From Microglena sp. YARC (taxonomy: Eukaryota > Chlorophyta > Chlorophyceae > Chlamydomonadales > Chlamydomonadaceae), in contig CM039464.1 of assembly GCA_022414725.1 (NCBI GenBank), positions 43,964,906 through 44,028,905 on the forward strand: a stretch of 64,000 nucleotides of DNA, read 5' to 3'. The notes below the pieces were generated by a model. It was not told the DNA's origin. It ran no database searches and saw only the letters and a program-made list of their open reading frames with translations. The translations under genes and the position numbers were made by a program. Of the stretch, positions 41,840 through 53,243 are shown piece by piece; the first letter of the stretch is position 1, and each line of letters starts with the position of its first letter.

Positions 41840-43179
41840 TTGGTGAAGTGACTTGGATGCTGGACTCAAGGTGGCTTTCCACAACATCACGGGGGACCGC
41901 GATCTGCTTGTGAACATCAGACACCTGGATACACCACTCCAATTTAGGTTTGCTGACGGAGACATCCGGGCAGAGTACCGCTGGCGACGTCTTCCTGGAA
42001 TCTGTAAATGGAGAAGAGTATGTTCAGCTGCAGAATGTCCCCGCCCCATTATGTCCCTGCATCCTGCCAGAAATCTGATGCTCCCCCCTCAAGCGTTAAA
42101 ATGCGGAACGGAGCTCAGATAGAATACTGGGACGACACACGTTGTATCATTTGCCAAAGAAATGATGTGCGCATTGAAGCGGTTTGCATCAACGGCGTGT
42201 ATGAGGTGGAGGGATGGTGCCGAGGCAGACATGCCCAGTTGCTCCTCTTTTTACTGACGGTACTGTTGTGCGCTGCAGTTGAGAGCCGGAGCTTTGGCAT
42301 GCCAGGTTTTGGTCATCTGGGGATGACAAACTTTGGCCACTCTGCAGGCCAAGCAGATGGTACATCGGCATGAAGGTAGAAGCTGAGGCATTCAAGGACT
42401 TCAAGGATCCCTGCGAGGCTTGCGTGGCTGTCGAAGCATACCCCGCGATCCTTTTTCCTGCCAGTAAGTCAGCACCTGTGAAGGGATTGCTTCATGTGGA
42501 CCTATGTGTCCTATCACACCTGCCTCTCTAGGGCAGAGCAAGTACTTCCTGGGTGTGTTTGGAGGACCCTCCAGGTACAGCTTTTGTCATCATGCTGAAG
42601 ACCAAGGACCAGGCATAAACAAGCAGCAGCCCTGCATGAACCTCATTTCTCATGCTGCAGACTCACAACATGGCATCACTGTCAAGATAGTGGCGCTCGC
42701 GACAGAGGAGGAGAATTCTGCAATGGTGAACTCGCTGCCTTCTTTGCTTCCAGAGGGATTGTCCATCAAACCACAGCCCCTTACAGCCTCCTGAGAGCAA
42801 TTTGGCGCCGGCGGTAGCGTTTGAACAGGACCCTAATGGAAAAGGTTAAAACTAGGTGGCCCTCCTGCCTTCACAGTGGTGCCCCCTTCTACCTTTGGGC
42901 TGAGGGCCTACAGACAGCTAAACACCTTAAGGAATGCCTCCCCAGTCAGTGGCCGGGAGCTTACGCCTCACCAGCTGCTGACAGGGTCAGTCCCAGAAGT
43001 ATGCCCACTTCAAGATTTTTGGGGTGCAACCTGGCTTTGCCCATGTGTGCCCAAGCTGAAGCGGCGCAAGCTGGATGCTGTAAGCAGACTAGGTGTCCTT
43101 CATTGGGTACGAGGCCAACTCCAAGGCATTACCGGATCCTGGATCAGACGGCAAGAACGACTGTGCGTGTGGCTCGAGA
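41840..43179 (+). pseudogene. Copia-2 protease-integrase, truncated
   Basis: Protease remnants (NITGDRDLLVNIRHLDTPLQ with the DSGAS motif damaged near 41865), integrase zinc region (GFGHLGMTN), PITPASLGQSKYFLGVFGG, the Glu block NRTLMEKV, and VRVARDV at the end. The frame is lost at 43180, where the 3' LTR remnant begins. Confidence 0.8.
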
Positions 43180-43228
43180 TGTTTACCACTTACTCTCTCT
43201 CTGGTCCCCAGCCCCTATTTATTTTACA
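43180..43228 (+). repeat. Copia-2 3' LTR remnant
   Basis: Only the terminal ~49 bp of the LTR, starting at the internal CCACTTACTCTCTCTCTGGT repeat and ending in TTTTACA before GAAGA. The breakpoint coincides with that repeat. Confidence 0.85.
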
Positions 43229-43233
43229 GAAGA

Positions 43234-45664
43234 GGTGTCCCTGGGACGTGGTGATTTCCTCCTCCTGCAGGCTAGAGGTTGCAACAAAGGGCATTGAGAG
43301 AAGATTGCAAAAAAAACTGCTGGCGGAGAGGCGCTGGTGGTGATGCAAAGTTTAGCCTGGAAGATGAACTTGGAAAGCCCAAGCCATTGCATAGCACATG
43401 CGCGCCCTTCCAATAACATTTGAGATTGCGTGAGAGCCATGGAGCTGCTGCCCTGAGAATGCTATGGGGCATGTGCTTGGTAGGCTGCAGCCTTGCAAAG
43501 GGCAGTGTCTGCACCGAACGGCACGCCCAGCAATCTGTGAGAGTGTGTCCTGGGGGATGGAGGTGGTAACCAGTCAAGTGATGGGTGCCAAGGGCGGGGT
43601 CCAGATCTGCAGGGAGGGGTATGTCTGGGGAAGTTCAAGAAGCAGAAGACGGGGTCTTGGGAAACAGACTGGGCGGGTAAGCCAGCCGAATTGGCTAAGA
43701 CGTATGTCTCCTGATGATAGGCCCATCTGTGGCTGGGTTGAGGACAAAGTGCTTGCCATCGTCCAGCAAAGGAGAGGGTGGCAGGGGCCAAACTCTCCTG
43801 AGGGAAGACGGAAGGATTGCAGAGTTCCACAAGATTCAGTTGGTTATTGTGAGGTGATGAAGGGCTCAAAAGATGATGACCATTGATTACAGCTCAAGGC
43901 CCCACCCTGGAGGGAAGCCGGAAGTGTTGGGGAAGGAGGGTAGTGAAGAAACCGTTGAGACGCACTCGCGTAGAGCTGCCATTTCATGAGGATATCGACC
44001 AGCGCGTGATGCCCCGCACTAATTGAATCCCATGGCTGACATTGTCTTTAGGAGCCATCCCTGTTGACAGAATCATAAGCTTTAGTGAGGTCCAGAATGC
44101 AGCAACCAGCCTGGTAAGATCCAAGCTCTTTCAAGCGCGCAGCCCCAAGCCTTAGGTCATAGCGGATGTTGTCACTGATGTCTCTGCCACGGAGGAAAGC
44201 TGATTGAGTGAACGTCAATGAGATATTCCAGGGGCGTTGCAGCCGGGTGAGCCATGATCCAAAAGGATCAGCTTAAGGTCGCAATTGAAGAAGGGTGATC
44301 AGGACGGTAAAACCTGCGAGGGAGTCTTGGGGGATTGACCAGTCTTTGTGGAGAAAGGCAGATGGTTTCCTGAAGGAGGGGGTGCTAGGGGGGCCGAGTT
44401 AACTTTGGTCTTGGAAGGCAGAAGTTGAAAACCCTTTAAGGATCGGGGACAGTTTCTTCATGGAGCGCAATTGTAGACTTCAAAGGGAAGTCCGTCATAA
44501 CCTGGGCTGGGAGCCTCGAGAAGCAGAGCGGATGGCAAGGTCCATCTTCCTCTGATGTGATTAGGCCATCGCCATTGACACCTTCTGCAAGGGCGGCATA
44601 ACTAGGGGGGAGGGACGAGGGAGGGATGTGAGCAGAAGATCCTGGGTTAGCCTGGTTGATGTGAGGGTTTTTTGGACGATACAGTCCAAAGGAGGAATCA
44701 GCACTATAAAAGTCCCCGAGCATACTCCAGTCCTATGTTGACTCCTATCATTGAAGAGAGGGTCAGCCACAGAAAGGGGGTGATTGCTGGGGGTGGCCCC
44801 TGGAGGCTGGATAAGCTTTGAAAATGTGGACTGGGGGGTGAGGGGAACGGGAAAGGTGGTGGGAAGTAGAAGGAAGATGAATCCCCAAAAGTGTGCTCAA
44901 GGATAGGTAGAGCTTTGAGCATTGGAGCAAGGAGTTGCTGCCCAAGCGAGTGTTGCTGCTAATGCCTTAGCCTTGGCTATGTTGAGGCGTGCAGGAAAGA
45001 AATTGCCATCGGGGGAGAAATGCACCTGTGAGAATTCCTGCCGGGCGTCGTCCTCTGCTAAGCGGGCGGCACGCTGGCGGGCACGGCGATGCTTCTTGTA
45101 AATGGCCCAACTGCTTGTGCGAAATAACTTCCTTCATGTTATCCCATTTTGTGAAGAAAATGTCTGAATCGGGTAAAGAGGTTTAGGAGGGAGGGATTGT
45201 TGAAGCGATGATGTTCTTGAGCTCATCACAGCTTCTGGAATGTTGAGGAGGAGGAGGGGGGAAACCCTTGCAGCCCTTGGCCCTTGGGTGGAGCGTGGCC
45301 TAGGAAGGAGAGGGTTATAAACACGGAGTGCCCCCTGCATTGCGACTCATGGGGTCAATATTGAGTCTGTTGAGGAGGGTAGACCGCATCGAGGGGTCAA
45401 GAATGCAGTTGAAATCACCACAACGAGAAGGAGCGCGTCCGTCAGTTGGGAAGGTTGGGACGCACCGCAGTTGAAAAAGAAGTCTGGGAGGTGGTTTGAA
45501 GAAGGTCCTCGGGTGATGAGGGTTGACCTTACTTCAGTGAGCACTGCCATATCCACTCGCGTTTTCTCGAAGCCAAGAAATGTGCTCAAAGAGTTTAAGG
45601 GGTGTGTAAGTCCTTGCGCGTTGGTGCAGACAAAGGTACTCCTAGGAGGGGCATGCTGTTGCAT
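43234..45664 (-). pseudogene. LINE-A ORF2 endonuclease and polymerase (best copy)
   Basis: On the minus strand from 45664: STFVCTNAQGL (Asn motif) and MAVLTEVRS (Glu motif), then an internal deletion removing the middle of the endonuclease (near 45330-45500), the linker FLARLNIAKAKAL region, polymerase N-terminal YDGLPFEV remnants, and the core near 43500-44110 with the catalytic motifs broken by indels. The core continues at 39721-39987 beyond Copia-2. Confidence 0.7.
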
Positions 45665-48600
45665 TCATTCGTGTTCCCTTCCTCTGGTGTGATCCCGGCT
45701 TGTGTTGCCTGCGATACTATTTAAGCGTGCAAGATTTGCGGGTTGACCTAGGGGGACATTTCAGAGAGAGAGGTGCTGGGAAGAGAGACTGCCCACCAGG
45801 GCTGTTGGTCTTCTGGGACTGGTTCGAGTTCTCTTGCGAGAGTGGACAGCCTGTTTGAAAGAGGGACGGCCTGTAAGGGGTGAACGGCCTGAAAGAGAGG
45901 AGGTGGCACGGTGAGGGGGGGAAGCCTTGAAGCGGGGAAGGTTGCCTGTAGAGGGGGAGGGGCTGAGCGCCACCAATTGTGCGTTGTCAGCACGTGAAGT
46001 GGAAGAGGGGGTGGCAGGAAGAGTTAAGAGAAGGGGAAGAAGGAGCAGTGGAACGGGGGAGGTGGGATCTGGGGGGTGTATGCTCCAGGGCCGAGGTGGA
46101 TGCCCAGGCTGGAAGAAGAAAGCGAGGGATAGATGAGGGAGAGGGAGGAGTAGGGAGGAGCAGGGGGGCCAAGTCTCTGCGGTGGGGATGGAGGGGGAGG
46201 GAAGAGAAGAAGGGGAGGGGTATGAGAGGGATATAAAAGGGTTCGGAGAACTCTTCGTTGTCATCGCTGTCACTATCAATAATAGGTTGGATGTCAAATC
46301 GAAAAGGGGGGCTGGGCTGCAGTCGCCCCCTGCAAGCTGGGACACGAGGAGTTTTTTGTCCTGTAAGTGAAACCAAGTTCGTGATGCATGTGAAGTTGGA
46401 AGGAGTGCGCACAAGGTGTGTCCCAATAAGGGGGGCCCTCAGGGTCCCCGCCCCCCCCAAAGGGATTGAGAACAAATGGGGCAGCAAAGCGGGATCATGC
46501 TGGGTGTTTGATAGAGTGTCCAGATTCGCTGGTGGCTGGAGGGTGGTGGGTGATGCGGGAGAGAGTAAGGAAGGGGTGTGGGAAGGGACGTCGGGTGCCA
46601 GTGGGGGGCTGGGAGGAAGAGGGAGGGACAGGAGAGGGAGGGAGGTGAAAAGGAAGGGGACAGGGATGGGCAGGAAAGGAGTCTGGTTTGCCCTTTGAGA
46701 TGGCGGCAGCACCAAGCAGCAGCTGCTGCATCAGAGATGGGTTCGGGGGTTGGGGAGCGATGGGTCTGCGAGGAGAACAGGGGCGGCGGAGATAGGGGGA
46801 GTTGAGCTGGGGGTAGACGGAGACTCTGGGATGAGATGAGTTAAAGGGGGCTGGGAGAGGGGGATGAGGATAAGGGGGGGGAGCGATGGAGAGGAAGGAA
46901 TCTTGGACAGGGGAAGATGGAGACTCTGCTAGTGCAGAGTTAGAGGGGAGCGAAGAGGGGGGGGAGGATGCTATAGAAGATGTGTGTGGGGTACCAAAGC
47001 TTGTTGCTGTGGGTGTCAACACTGAGTCTGCTACTGGTGGTGTCAAAAACATCTGCTGCTGTAGGAAGATCCGATTCTCTACCGGTGGCCAAAAAGCTGG
47101 TGTAAGCCAGTGCAGGTGTTAAAGCAAGTGATGCTGATACTGTAGCCAATGCAGCGGGTGCTAAAAAGCCGAGACCGATGTTGCTGTCGTTGGTGGCTGA
47201 ACCAAGGCTCCTACTGCAGGTGCCTCTGCTAGTGCAGCTTGGTTTTGTAATGGAGTCAATTTTTTTTTTTTTTTTTTTGAGCCTGTTTAGCTACTGATGC
47301 TGATGCTGTTGCTGGAGCTGAGGTTGATGCTGCTGAGGGAGGTTTGAGCTGATGCTGAAGCTGCTAATCCTGATGCTGGTGCTGAGGTTGCTGAGGGTGC
47401 TTGATGGTGATAGCACTGTTGATGATGCTGATGCTAAATGCTAAGTGTTGCTTGGTTCTGATGCTGATGCTGAGGCTGAAAGAGCTGGAGCTGATGCTAG
47501 AACTAATACACGTTGCTAATGTTGATGCTGTCTTGAGGCTGAGACTGAGGCTAAGGCTGAGGCTTGCTGATGCCGAGGGATGAGAGAGCTGGAGCTGATG
47601 CTAGCTGATACTGATGCTGATGGCTGATTGCTGACGCTTGAGGCTTTTTTTGAGGCTGTGGCTGAGGCTGTGGCTGAGGCTGAGGCCTGAGGCTGAGGCT
47701 GAGGCTGAGGCTGAGCTGCTGCTTGATGTTGGTACTGCTGAAGCCGGAAACAGAATCTTGGAGTGGGAAGGTTGCAACTGATGTTAGTTGTGAATCTAAT
47801 GGTGGTTGTTTTTGCTCTTGATGGGCAGATGCTGGTACAGAAGCGTGAGAAGGAGCTGATGCTGAAGAAGTTGCTTGAGAGTGTGTGCTGCTTCTGGTGC
47901 TGTAGCTGCGGCTTAGATCTTATTCTGTACCTGGGTGATTGTGGGATGAGCTGCCCTGTGGAAATCTGAAGTGGAGTATGAAACTTGTGGCTTCATCTTG
48001 GAGAAGGGGGTGCGGGTGAAGTTCTGCTCAGTGTTGGCCGGTGCTGTCGATGGGGGCTGCTGAAGTCACTGGGTCGTGTGTGTGGTCTCCGACAGGAGAA
48101 GGCTTGAAAAAGATTGTAACCTGGGGCGAGCTCTGAGGGAACCGGCATGGAGGAGGCCTCAGTAGAGGAAAAAACATGTAGGTGCTGTTGGGAGAGGGGG
48201 ATGGTGTGGTGGACCATGTTGAGAAGGAGGGTGGGGGTGAGAGTGCTGTGGACTGGACGGTGGGAGGGACAGGGGAAATGGAGAGAATGAGGAAGGGGTA
48301 CATAGTTTTTCGGGGGGCCCGATGGGTTTCATGTTGGAAGAAGGGGAAGGGAGGAAGGGGAGAGGGGAAGGGGGAGGAGGAGGAGGAGGGGAAGTAAGGG
48401 GAGGGTAGAAGCAGAAGGGCTTTTCTGGAAAGAAGTGAGAGGGGATGTGGTGGGAGAGGTGGGAACGAGCAGAAATGGAAGGGGAGAGGGGAAAGAGAGA
48501 GGATCTTGATCCAAGAAAGGTGCTGAAGGGGGTCGACCAGGGAGGGAGAGGGAGGGGAGAAAGGGTGGCAGGCGGTGGAGGAAGGGGTCTTCTGGGGGTG

Positions 48601-49535
48601 GGATGATATCCACGATTGAAGACGGCAGCGTTGGCGTCACGCCAAGACTGTAACGGAGGATAATGACTGCCCCGGATGGGAGCAAGGGGGAAGTTGGAAA
48701 GGTGGGCAGGAATTTGTCTTGTAGCCGGCCGCTTGAAAGGATGGCCTCAGGAAGGGCCAATGCGTGCGCATGTGAGGGTACGCTTCGGAGAAGAATTTAA
48801 GGCGGGGCGGTGTGAAGAGGGGGGGAGAGGGGGAGGAGCAGAGGATAGGGGGATGAAGGATTCTGTCCGCTGTCCCCACTCCACAGTGGAAGTTGCCAGA
48901 ATGAGATAGCCGCCTGGAAAGGTCAGCATAATATTTGGCCAGTGGGTGCAAGGACGTGCACCAATAAGCTTTTGCATGGGACCCGCATCGGCCCCATTGG
49001 CGGCATACCATGGAGAAGGGGGTGAAAGTACTGGAGGAGGAAGGTGAGAAAGGCTGGCAGCTCTTGGGGCTCAACTGCTGCTTTACCTACTTCCAGCTTC
49101 AAGAAGGTGTGCGGGCATGGAAAGGAATGTGCGAGACTTGGGAGCTGGTCCCCCCCAAATCCATGGGGCTTTGCCTGTAGAGTTTCTGGGGGATGTCTCG
49201 CACATCAGTGGTCCCATTGGATCTTCTAAGCATGTTCTGAGCCTTGGGGGGAAGCTGCATGGGCTGTCAGAGAGAAGGAACAGAAGAGGCCATGATAGCT
49301 GAAAAGGGGCTGGGAGAAAAGTATACCAGGTGTTAGGATTGACTCCCATGCAAAAAGAAGGAAGGGCTTGAAAGTGTGTGGGGAAACTCGGAGTGTCAGA
49401 CCAGGCTGGCTGAGACACTGCTGCTATTGCAGGGCTGAAAGGGGGGAAGCAGAGAGTATCAAGAAGGGAAAAAATTCGCACACTGAGCGGCTTGAAGAGC
49501 TTCAAGACGAGCAAACAAGAACCACTGGTCTCCAC
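45664..49535 (-). pseudogene. LINE-A ORF1 region
   Basis: Reads, in several frames, about 1.2 kb of fairly complex protein at the 5' side (WYTFLPAPFQLSW, SPRNSTGKAPWIWGG, then MVCRQWGRCGSHAKAYWC, a Cys/His cluster that could be an atypical zinc knuckle), then long Pro/Ser-rich parts, a Ser-Ala repeat domain (47290-47740) and a Pro-rich C-terminal part ending at the ORF2 start. ORF1 of LINEs normally binds element RNA. The cluster at about 48960-49015 is the only candidate binding motif seen. The start near 49535 is tentative. Confidence 0.55.
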
Positions 49536-50140
49536 CTAACGTATTGAGGGAAGAGTGAGAAAAAAGGCTGTCGAAGTTGAGGTCGGCCAGAGGAGTGAAA
49601 AAGTCGTCCAGGTGCAATGCCCGCACGCCCCGCAACGAATTGATGGTGGTTGCGAAGCTCAAGAAGCTGCGCGAAAGATGCGGGAAGCTGAAAAATATCG
49701 GAGTTTGAGAAAGTTGGAGGTGCTGAAAGGTGCTGAAAGATGGCCAGAGGCTAAACAAGCGTGAGGGAAAGGTGTCTCCCCAACATATCATATTTTTGAC
49801 GTCTGGCGTTTTCGTAAAAAACGAGCCTCGATCAAAAGAAAAGGTATAGGCAGATGCGTCTCCTTGAGAGCTTCAAGACGAGCACAAGAAACACAGAAAC
49901 GTATAGAGGGAAGAGAGCGAGAGAAAGGCTGTCGAAGTTTTTAAGATATGGCCAGTGGGAGTGAAAAGTCGCCCAAGTGCATGCCGCACGCCCCGCAACG
50001 AATTGAAGGTGGTTGCGAAGCTTCAAGAAGCTGCGCGAAAGATGCGAAAGCCGAAAAGGTCGGAGTTGAGAAAGTTGGAAAAAGTCGGCTGATAAAAAAA
50101 AAGGTCGGGCTGATAAAAAAAAGGATGATGCCTTCAGTTT
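49495..50140 (-). repeat. LINE-A 5' UTR tandem units (~365 bp), nearly two copies
   Basis: 49495-49760 and 49862-50100 match along their length (landmarks GAGCTTCAAGACGAGCA, GCACGCCCCGCAACGAATTG, AAGCTGCGCGAAAGATGCG), spaced about 365 bp. They lie at the 5' end of the LINE-A body. Analogous to L1 promoter monomers by position. Promoter activity is not shown. Confidence 0.65.
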
Positions 50141-50990
50141 TTTTTTTCTTTTCTCGGCCGCCACCCACTTCCTCCTTCCTCTCAAGAATCCTCCATCTCC
50201 TCCCTCTCATCCTGCTCCTTCATGACAGCTGCTAGATACGCGCTAGTAGACGAAGATTTAAGGCGACAATTGAGCTGGAGGTCCTTTTTTCGCCCTAGCA
50301 ATGTCTGCTCCCGCCGCGGCTTCTAACTTTGCTGCGAAGCTGCTTCGGCCAATTCGCTGAGCGACTGGCAATTTGCGGCTATGGGAGCTGCTCCAGTGTC
50401 CCATTTGAGTGTTACAGACGCTCTTTGCGGTCTAATCCGTAACTCTGCCCCCTCCAGAGTCAGCATAAGAGGTCAGCCTACTGGAGGGGCGGCAGGCTAT
50501 TCTCTTCAAGTAATTTGGGACCACCCGCACCCCTCATCCTTAGTACTTCAGAAGCAGCTCTTCTGATTCTCCTTTCTACGAGCCCCACCCACTTCCTCCT
50601 TCCTACTCAGAATCCTTCCATCTCCTCCCTCTTCATCCTGCCCTGTTCATGTCAGCTGCTGAGGATACCTAGTAGACGAAGTTTAAGGCGACAATTTGGA
50701 GCTGGAGGTCCTTTTTTTCGCCCTAGCAATGTCTGCTCTCTCGTGTGGCGGGCCTTCTACTTTGCTGCGAAAGCTCTTCGGCCAATTCAGGCTGGAGCGA
50801 CTGCAATTTCGCGGGCTATGGGAGCTGCTCAGTGCCCTATTTGAGTGTACAGCTTCTATGCGGCTAATCCGCTCTCTGCTCCTCCAGAGTCAGCATTAAG
50901 AGGTCAGCCTTAAGCGCCAGTTTGCAAATTTTTTCCCGAGCGTCTAATGGGGGGGAAAAGCCCTTTTTGGCCCTCCCAGGTGTCCCATTT
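50141..50990 (+). repeat. Element B 5' units, nearly two copies, no B body
   Basis: Plus-orientation ~430-bp units (landmarks near 50220 and 50650, TTTGCTGCGAAGCT near 50330 and 50765), with many small indels. They precede the assembly gap. A B body, if present, would fall in or beyond the gap. Confidence 0.75.
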
Positions 50991-51235
50991 GGGTGTTTAA
51001 ACAGAACGCTTCATGCCGGTACCCCTTAAATTCCGTAACTCCTGCCCCTTTCCAGAAAGGTCAGCATAAGAAGGTCCCAAGCTACTGGAGGTGGGGGCCA
51101 ATATGTGGCTCTCTAACACACAGAATATTGGGGAACCAGATCCCGACCCCAAATTCCTTTAGTAACTCCAGAAAGCAAAGCTCTCTCCGAATTTTCCCTT
51201 CCTACCGAGCCCCCACCCCCATTTTCCCTCTTCCC
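50991..51235 (+). repeat. Degraded B 5' unit at gap edge
   Basis: Recognisable as a third B unit (TCAGCATAAGAAGGTC, CCACCCCCATTTTCC) but with very many homopolymer expansions. Sequence quality falls towards the gap. No gene. Confidence 0.6.
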
Positions 51236-52235
51236 NNNNNNNNNNNNNNNNNNNNNNNNNNNNNNNNNNNNNNNNNNNNNNNNNNNNNNNNNNNNNNNNN
51301 NNNNNNNNNNNNNNNNNNNNNNNNNNNNNNNNNNNNNNNNNNNNNNNNNNNNNNNNNNNNNNNNNNNNNNNNNNNNNNNNNNNNNNNNNNNNNNNNNNNN
51401 NNNNNNNNNNNNNNNNNNNNNNNNNNNNNNNNNNNNNNNNNNNNNNNNNNNNNNNNNNNNNNNNNNNNNNNNNNNNNNNNNNNNNNNNNNNNNNNNNNNN
51501 NNNNNNNNNNNNNNNNNNNNNNNNNNNNNNNNNNNNNNNNNNNNNNNNNNNNNNNNNNNNNNNNNNNNNNNNNNNNNNNNNNNNNNNNNNNNNNNNNNNN
51601 NNNNNNNNNNNNNNNNNNNNNNNNNNNNNNNNNNNNNNNNNNNNNNNNNNNNNNNNNNNNNNNNNNNNNNNNNNNNNNNNNNNNNNNNNNNNNNNNNNNN
51701 NNNNNNNNNNNNNNNNNNNNNNNNNNNNNNNNNNNNNNNNNNNNNNNNNNNNNNNNNNNNNNNNNNNNNNNNNNNNNNNNNNNNNNNNNNNNNNNNNNNN
51801 NNNNNNNNNNNNNNNNNNNNNNNNNNNNNNNNNNNNNNNNNNNNNNNNNNNNNNNNNNNNNNNNNNNNNNNNNNNNNNNNNNNNNNNNNNNNNNNNNNNN
51901 NNNNNNNNNNNNNNNNNNNNNNNNNNNNNNNNNNNNNNNNNNNNNNNNNNNNNNNNNNNNNNNNNNNNNNNNNNNNNNNNNNNNNNNNNNNNNNNNNNNN
52001 NNNNNNNNNNNNNNNNNNNNNNNNNNNNNNNNNNNNNNNNNNNNNNNNNNNNNNNNNNNNNNNNNNNNNNNNNNNNNNNNNNNNNNNNNNNNNNNNNNNN
52101 NNNNNNNNNNNNNNNNNNNNNNNNNNNNNNNNNNNNNNNNNNNNNNNNNNNNNNNNNNNNNNNNNNNNNNNNNNNNNNNNNNNNNNNNNNNNNNNNNNNN
52201 NNNNNNNNNNNNNNNNNNNNNNNNNNNNNNNNNNN
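51236..52235. other. Assembly gap, 1000 N
   Basis: Exactly 1000 unknown bases, a scaffolding placeholder. True length and content are unknown. The left flank is B unit and the right flank is LINE-A. Confidence 0.99.
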
Positions 52236-53243
52236 TCTGAACCTGACTTGGTCCAGAGTCTAGTCCTAGATCTGACGTTGTCGGTGCTACGTCCAAATCT
52301 GGAACCTGATCCTGATCTGGGCAGGGTTCTTGATCTGGCTTGGCTCGATCTGTAGGTCAGGTCAGATCGGGCCTAGAGCTGGGCTTGGCGGACCTAAGTC
52401 AGGGTCTAGATAGGTCTAGAAGCTCGGAATGGGCAGTGGTCTGGTAGGGTCAGCAGCAAGGTCTAGAAATCCGGGTGATGAGGGCAGCTTTGGGTGTCCT
52501 GGGAAGGAAGGAAGGGTGAGAGGTTGTAACCGGCCAGAGGGCCAAGACCTCCAAAGACGGTCCTCTCCTGTAAGGGGATTGGCCCCTCCGCAAGGGACCA
52601 GCAGGGGCCAGACGGCGCGGAAAGAGCTTCCATGTGGAGATGGAAGTTCAGAAGAGGACAGGCATCCCGCCAGCTCAGGCAGAAGAGGAGAGGATGAAGT
52701 CAATGTCTTGGAAAGCAGCGGTGGAGGAGAGATCGTTGTTGATGAGCTAAATCGGATGTCCTTGAGACGGTCCCACGATGGAGTGCTTGGAGGAGAAGCA
52801 CTTGTTGAGAGGTTGGGCATGGACGGGAAAGGAGTGTGTTGATTTTTTAATTTTATATTTAGCTGTGAAGGACTACACCCAGGAGGAGGGGTCTCCCGAC
52901 ACATCAGCGAACACGAGGATTCAATTCGTTATTGGCCACTCCACAATATGCAAAGTAGGCGCACTTGAAAGGTGGTTTCCAAGGATGCGATTTGCGGGCA
53001 CTGCATGAGCGCGTGACGATAATTCTTAGGACAATGTTCAGCAGGAGAAAAGCCTCCGCACTTTCCCGGGCAAAGTTGGTGGTGATCGAGGCGATGGCCA
53101 CAGAAGATGGGCGGTGACCAGTGCATGGTAATCCATTTGCCTGGAACCTGGAGGGAGGGCGCACAGCCTTTGAGATCCGTGACGGTAGAGCTGCTGCAGG
53201 GGTGAGCTGTGAACTTAGAGGAGCCATGTCGGTCTTGGCCAGC
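52236..53243 (-). mobile_element. LINE-A fragment: C-terminal repeat and connector, rearranged
   Basis: 52236-52465 is antisense Asp-Pro repeat DNA. At about 52470 it jumps to the connector region of ORF2 (compare 39240-39700), continuing to about 53243. The zinc-binding module between them is missing. SINE-C copy 3 is inserted at 52843-52972. Frames are broken. Confidence 0.75.
52843..52972 (-). mobile_element. SINE-C copy 3 inside LINE-A
   Basis: T-rich stretch 52843-52860, then the antisense of SINE-C positions ~75-195. It interrupts the LINE-A segment that reads continuously at 39595-39650, so it is a genuine later insertion, 5'-truncated. It defines the SINE-C 3' end independently of copy 1. 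Confidence 0.7.

Larger units (their letters stand above)
39988..43228 (+). mobile_element. Copia-2, internally deleted copia element in LINE-A
   Basis: Plus-strand relative of Copia-1: 5' LTR 39988-40731, primer-binding site, gag, protease and integrase, then an abrupt junction at about 43180 to the last ~49 bp of the 3' LTR (43180-43228). Reverse transcriptase, RNase H and most of the 3' LTR are missing, yet the GAAGA target duplication is intact, so deletion followed or accompanied insertion. Homology to Copia-1 is high across shared parts. Confidence 0.93.
37082..50140 (-). mobile_element. LINE-A, most complete copy, carrying Copia-2
   Basis: T-run 37084-37105, terminal hairpin 37106-37158, 3' UTR with Asp-Pro repeat DNA (37740-38150), ORF2 C-terminal half (38160-39720), polymerase core (43229-44130 and 39721-39987, split by Copia-2), polymerase N-terminal region (44130-45010), endonuclease (45010-45664), ORF1 (about 45664-49535), and two 5' units (49495-50140). 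Removing Copia-2 gives about 9.8 kb. Frames are heavily broken, probably by both decay and read error. Domain order here is the reference for the family. Confidence 0.85.

Noticed and set aside
51202..52296. Long open frames across the gap
   Set aside because: They consist of translated N bases.
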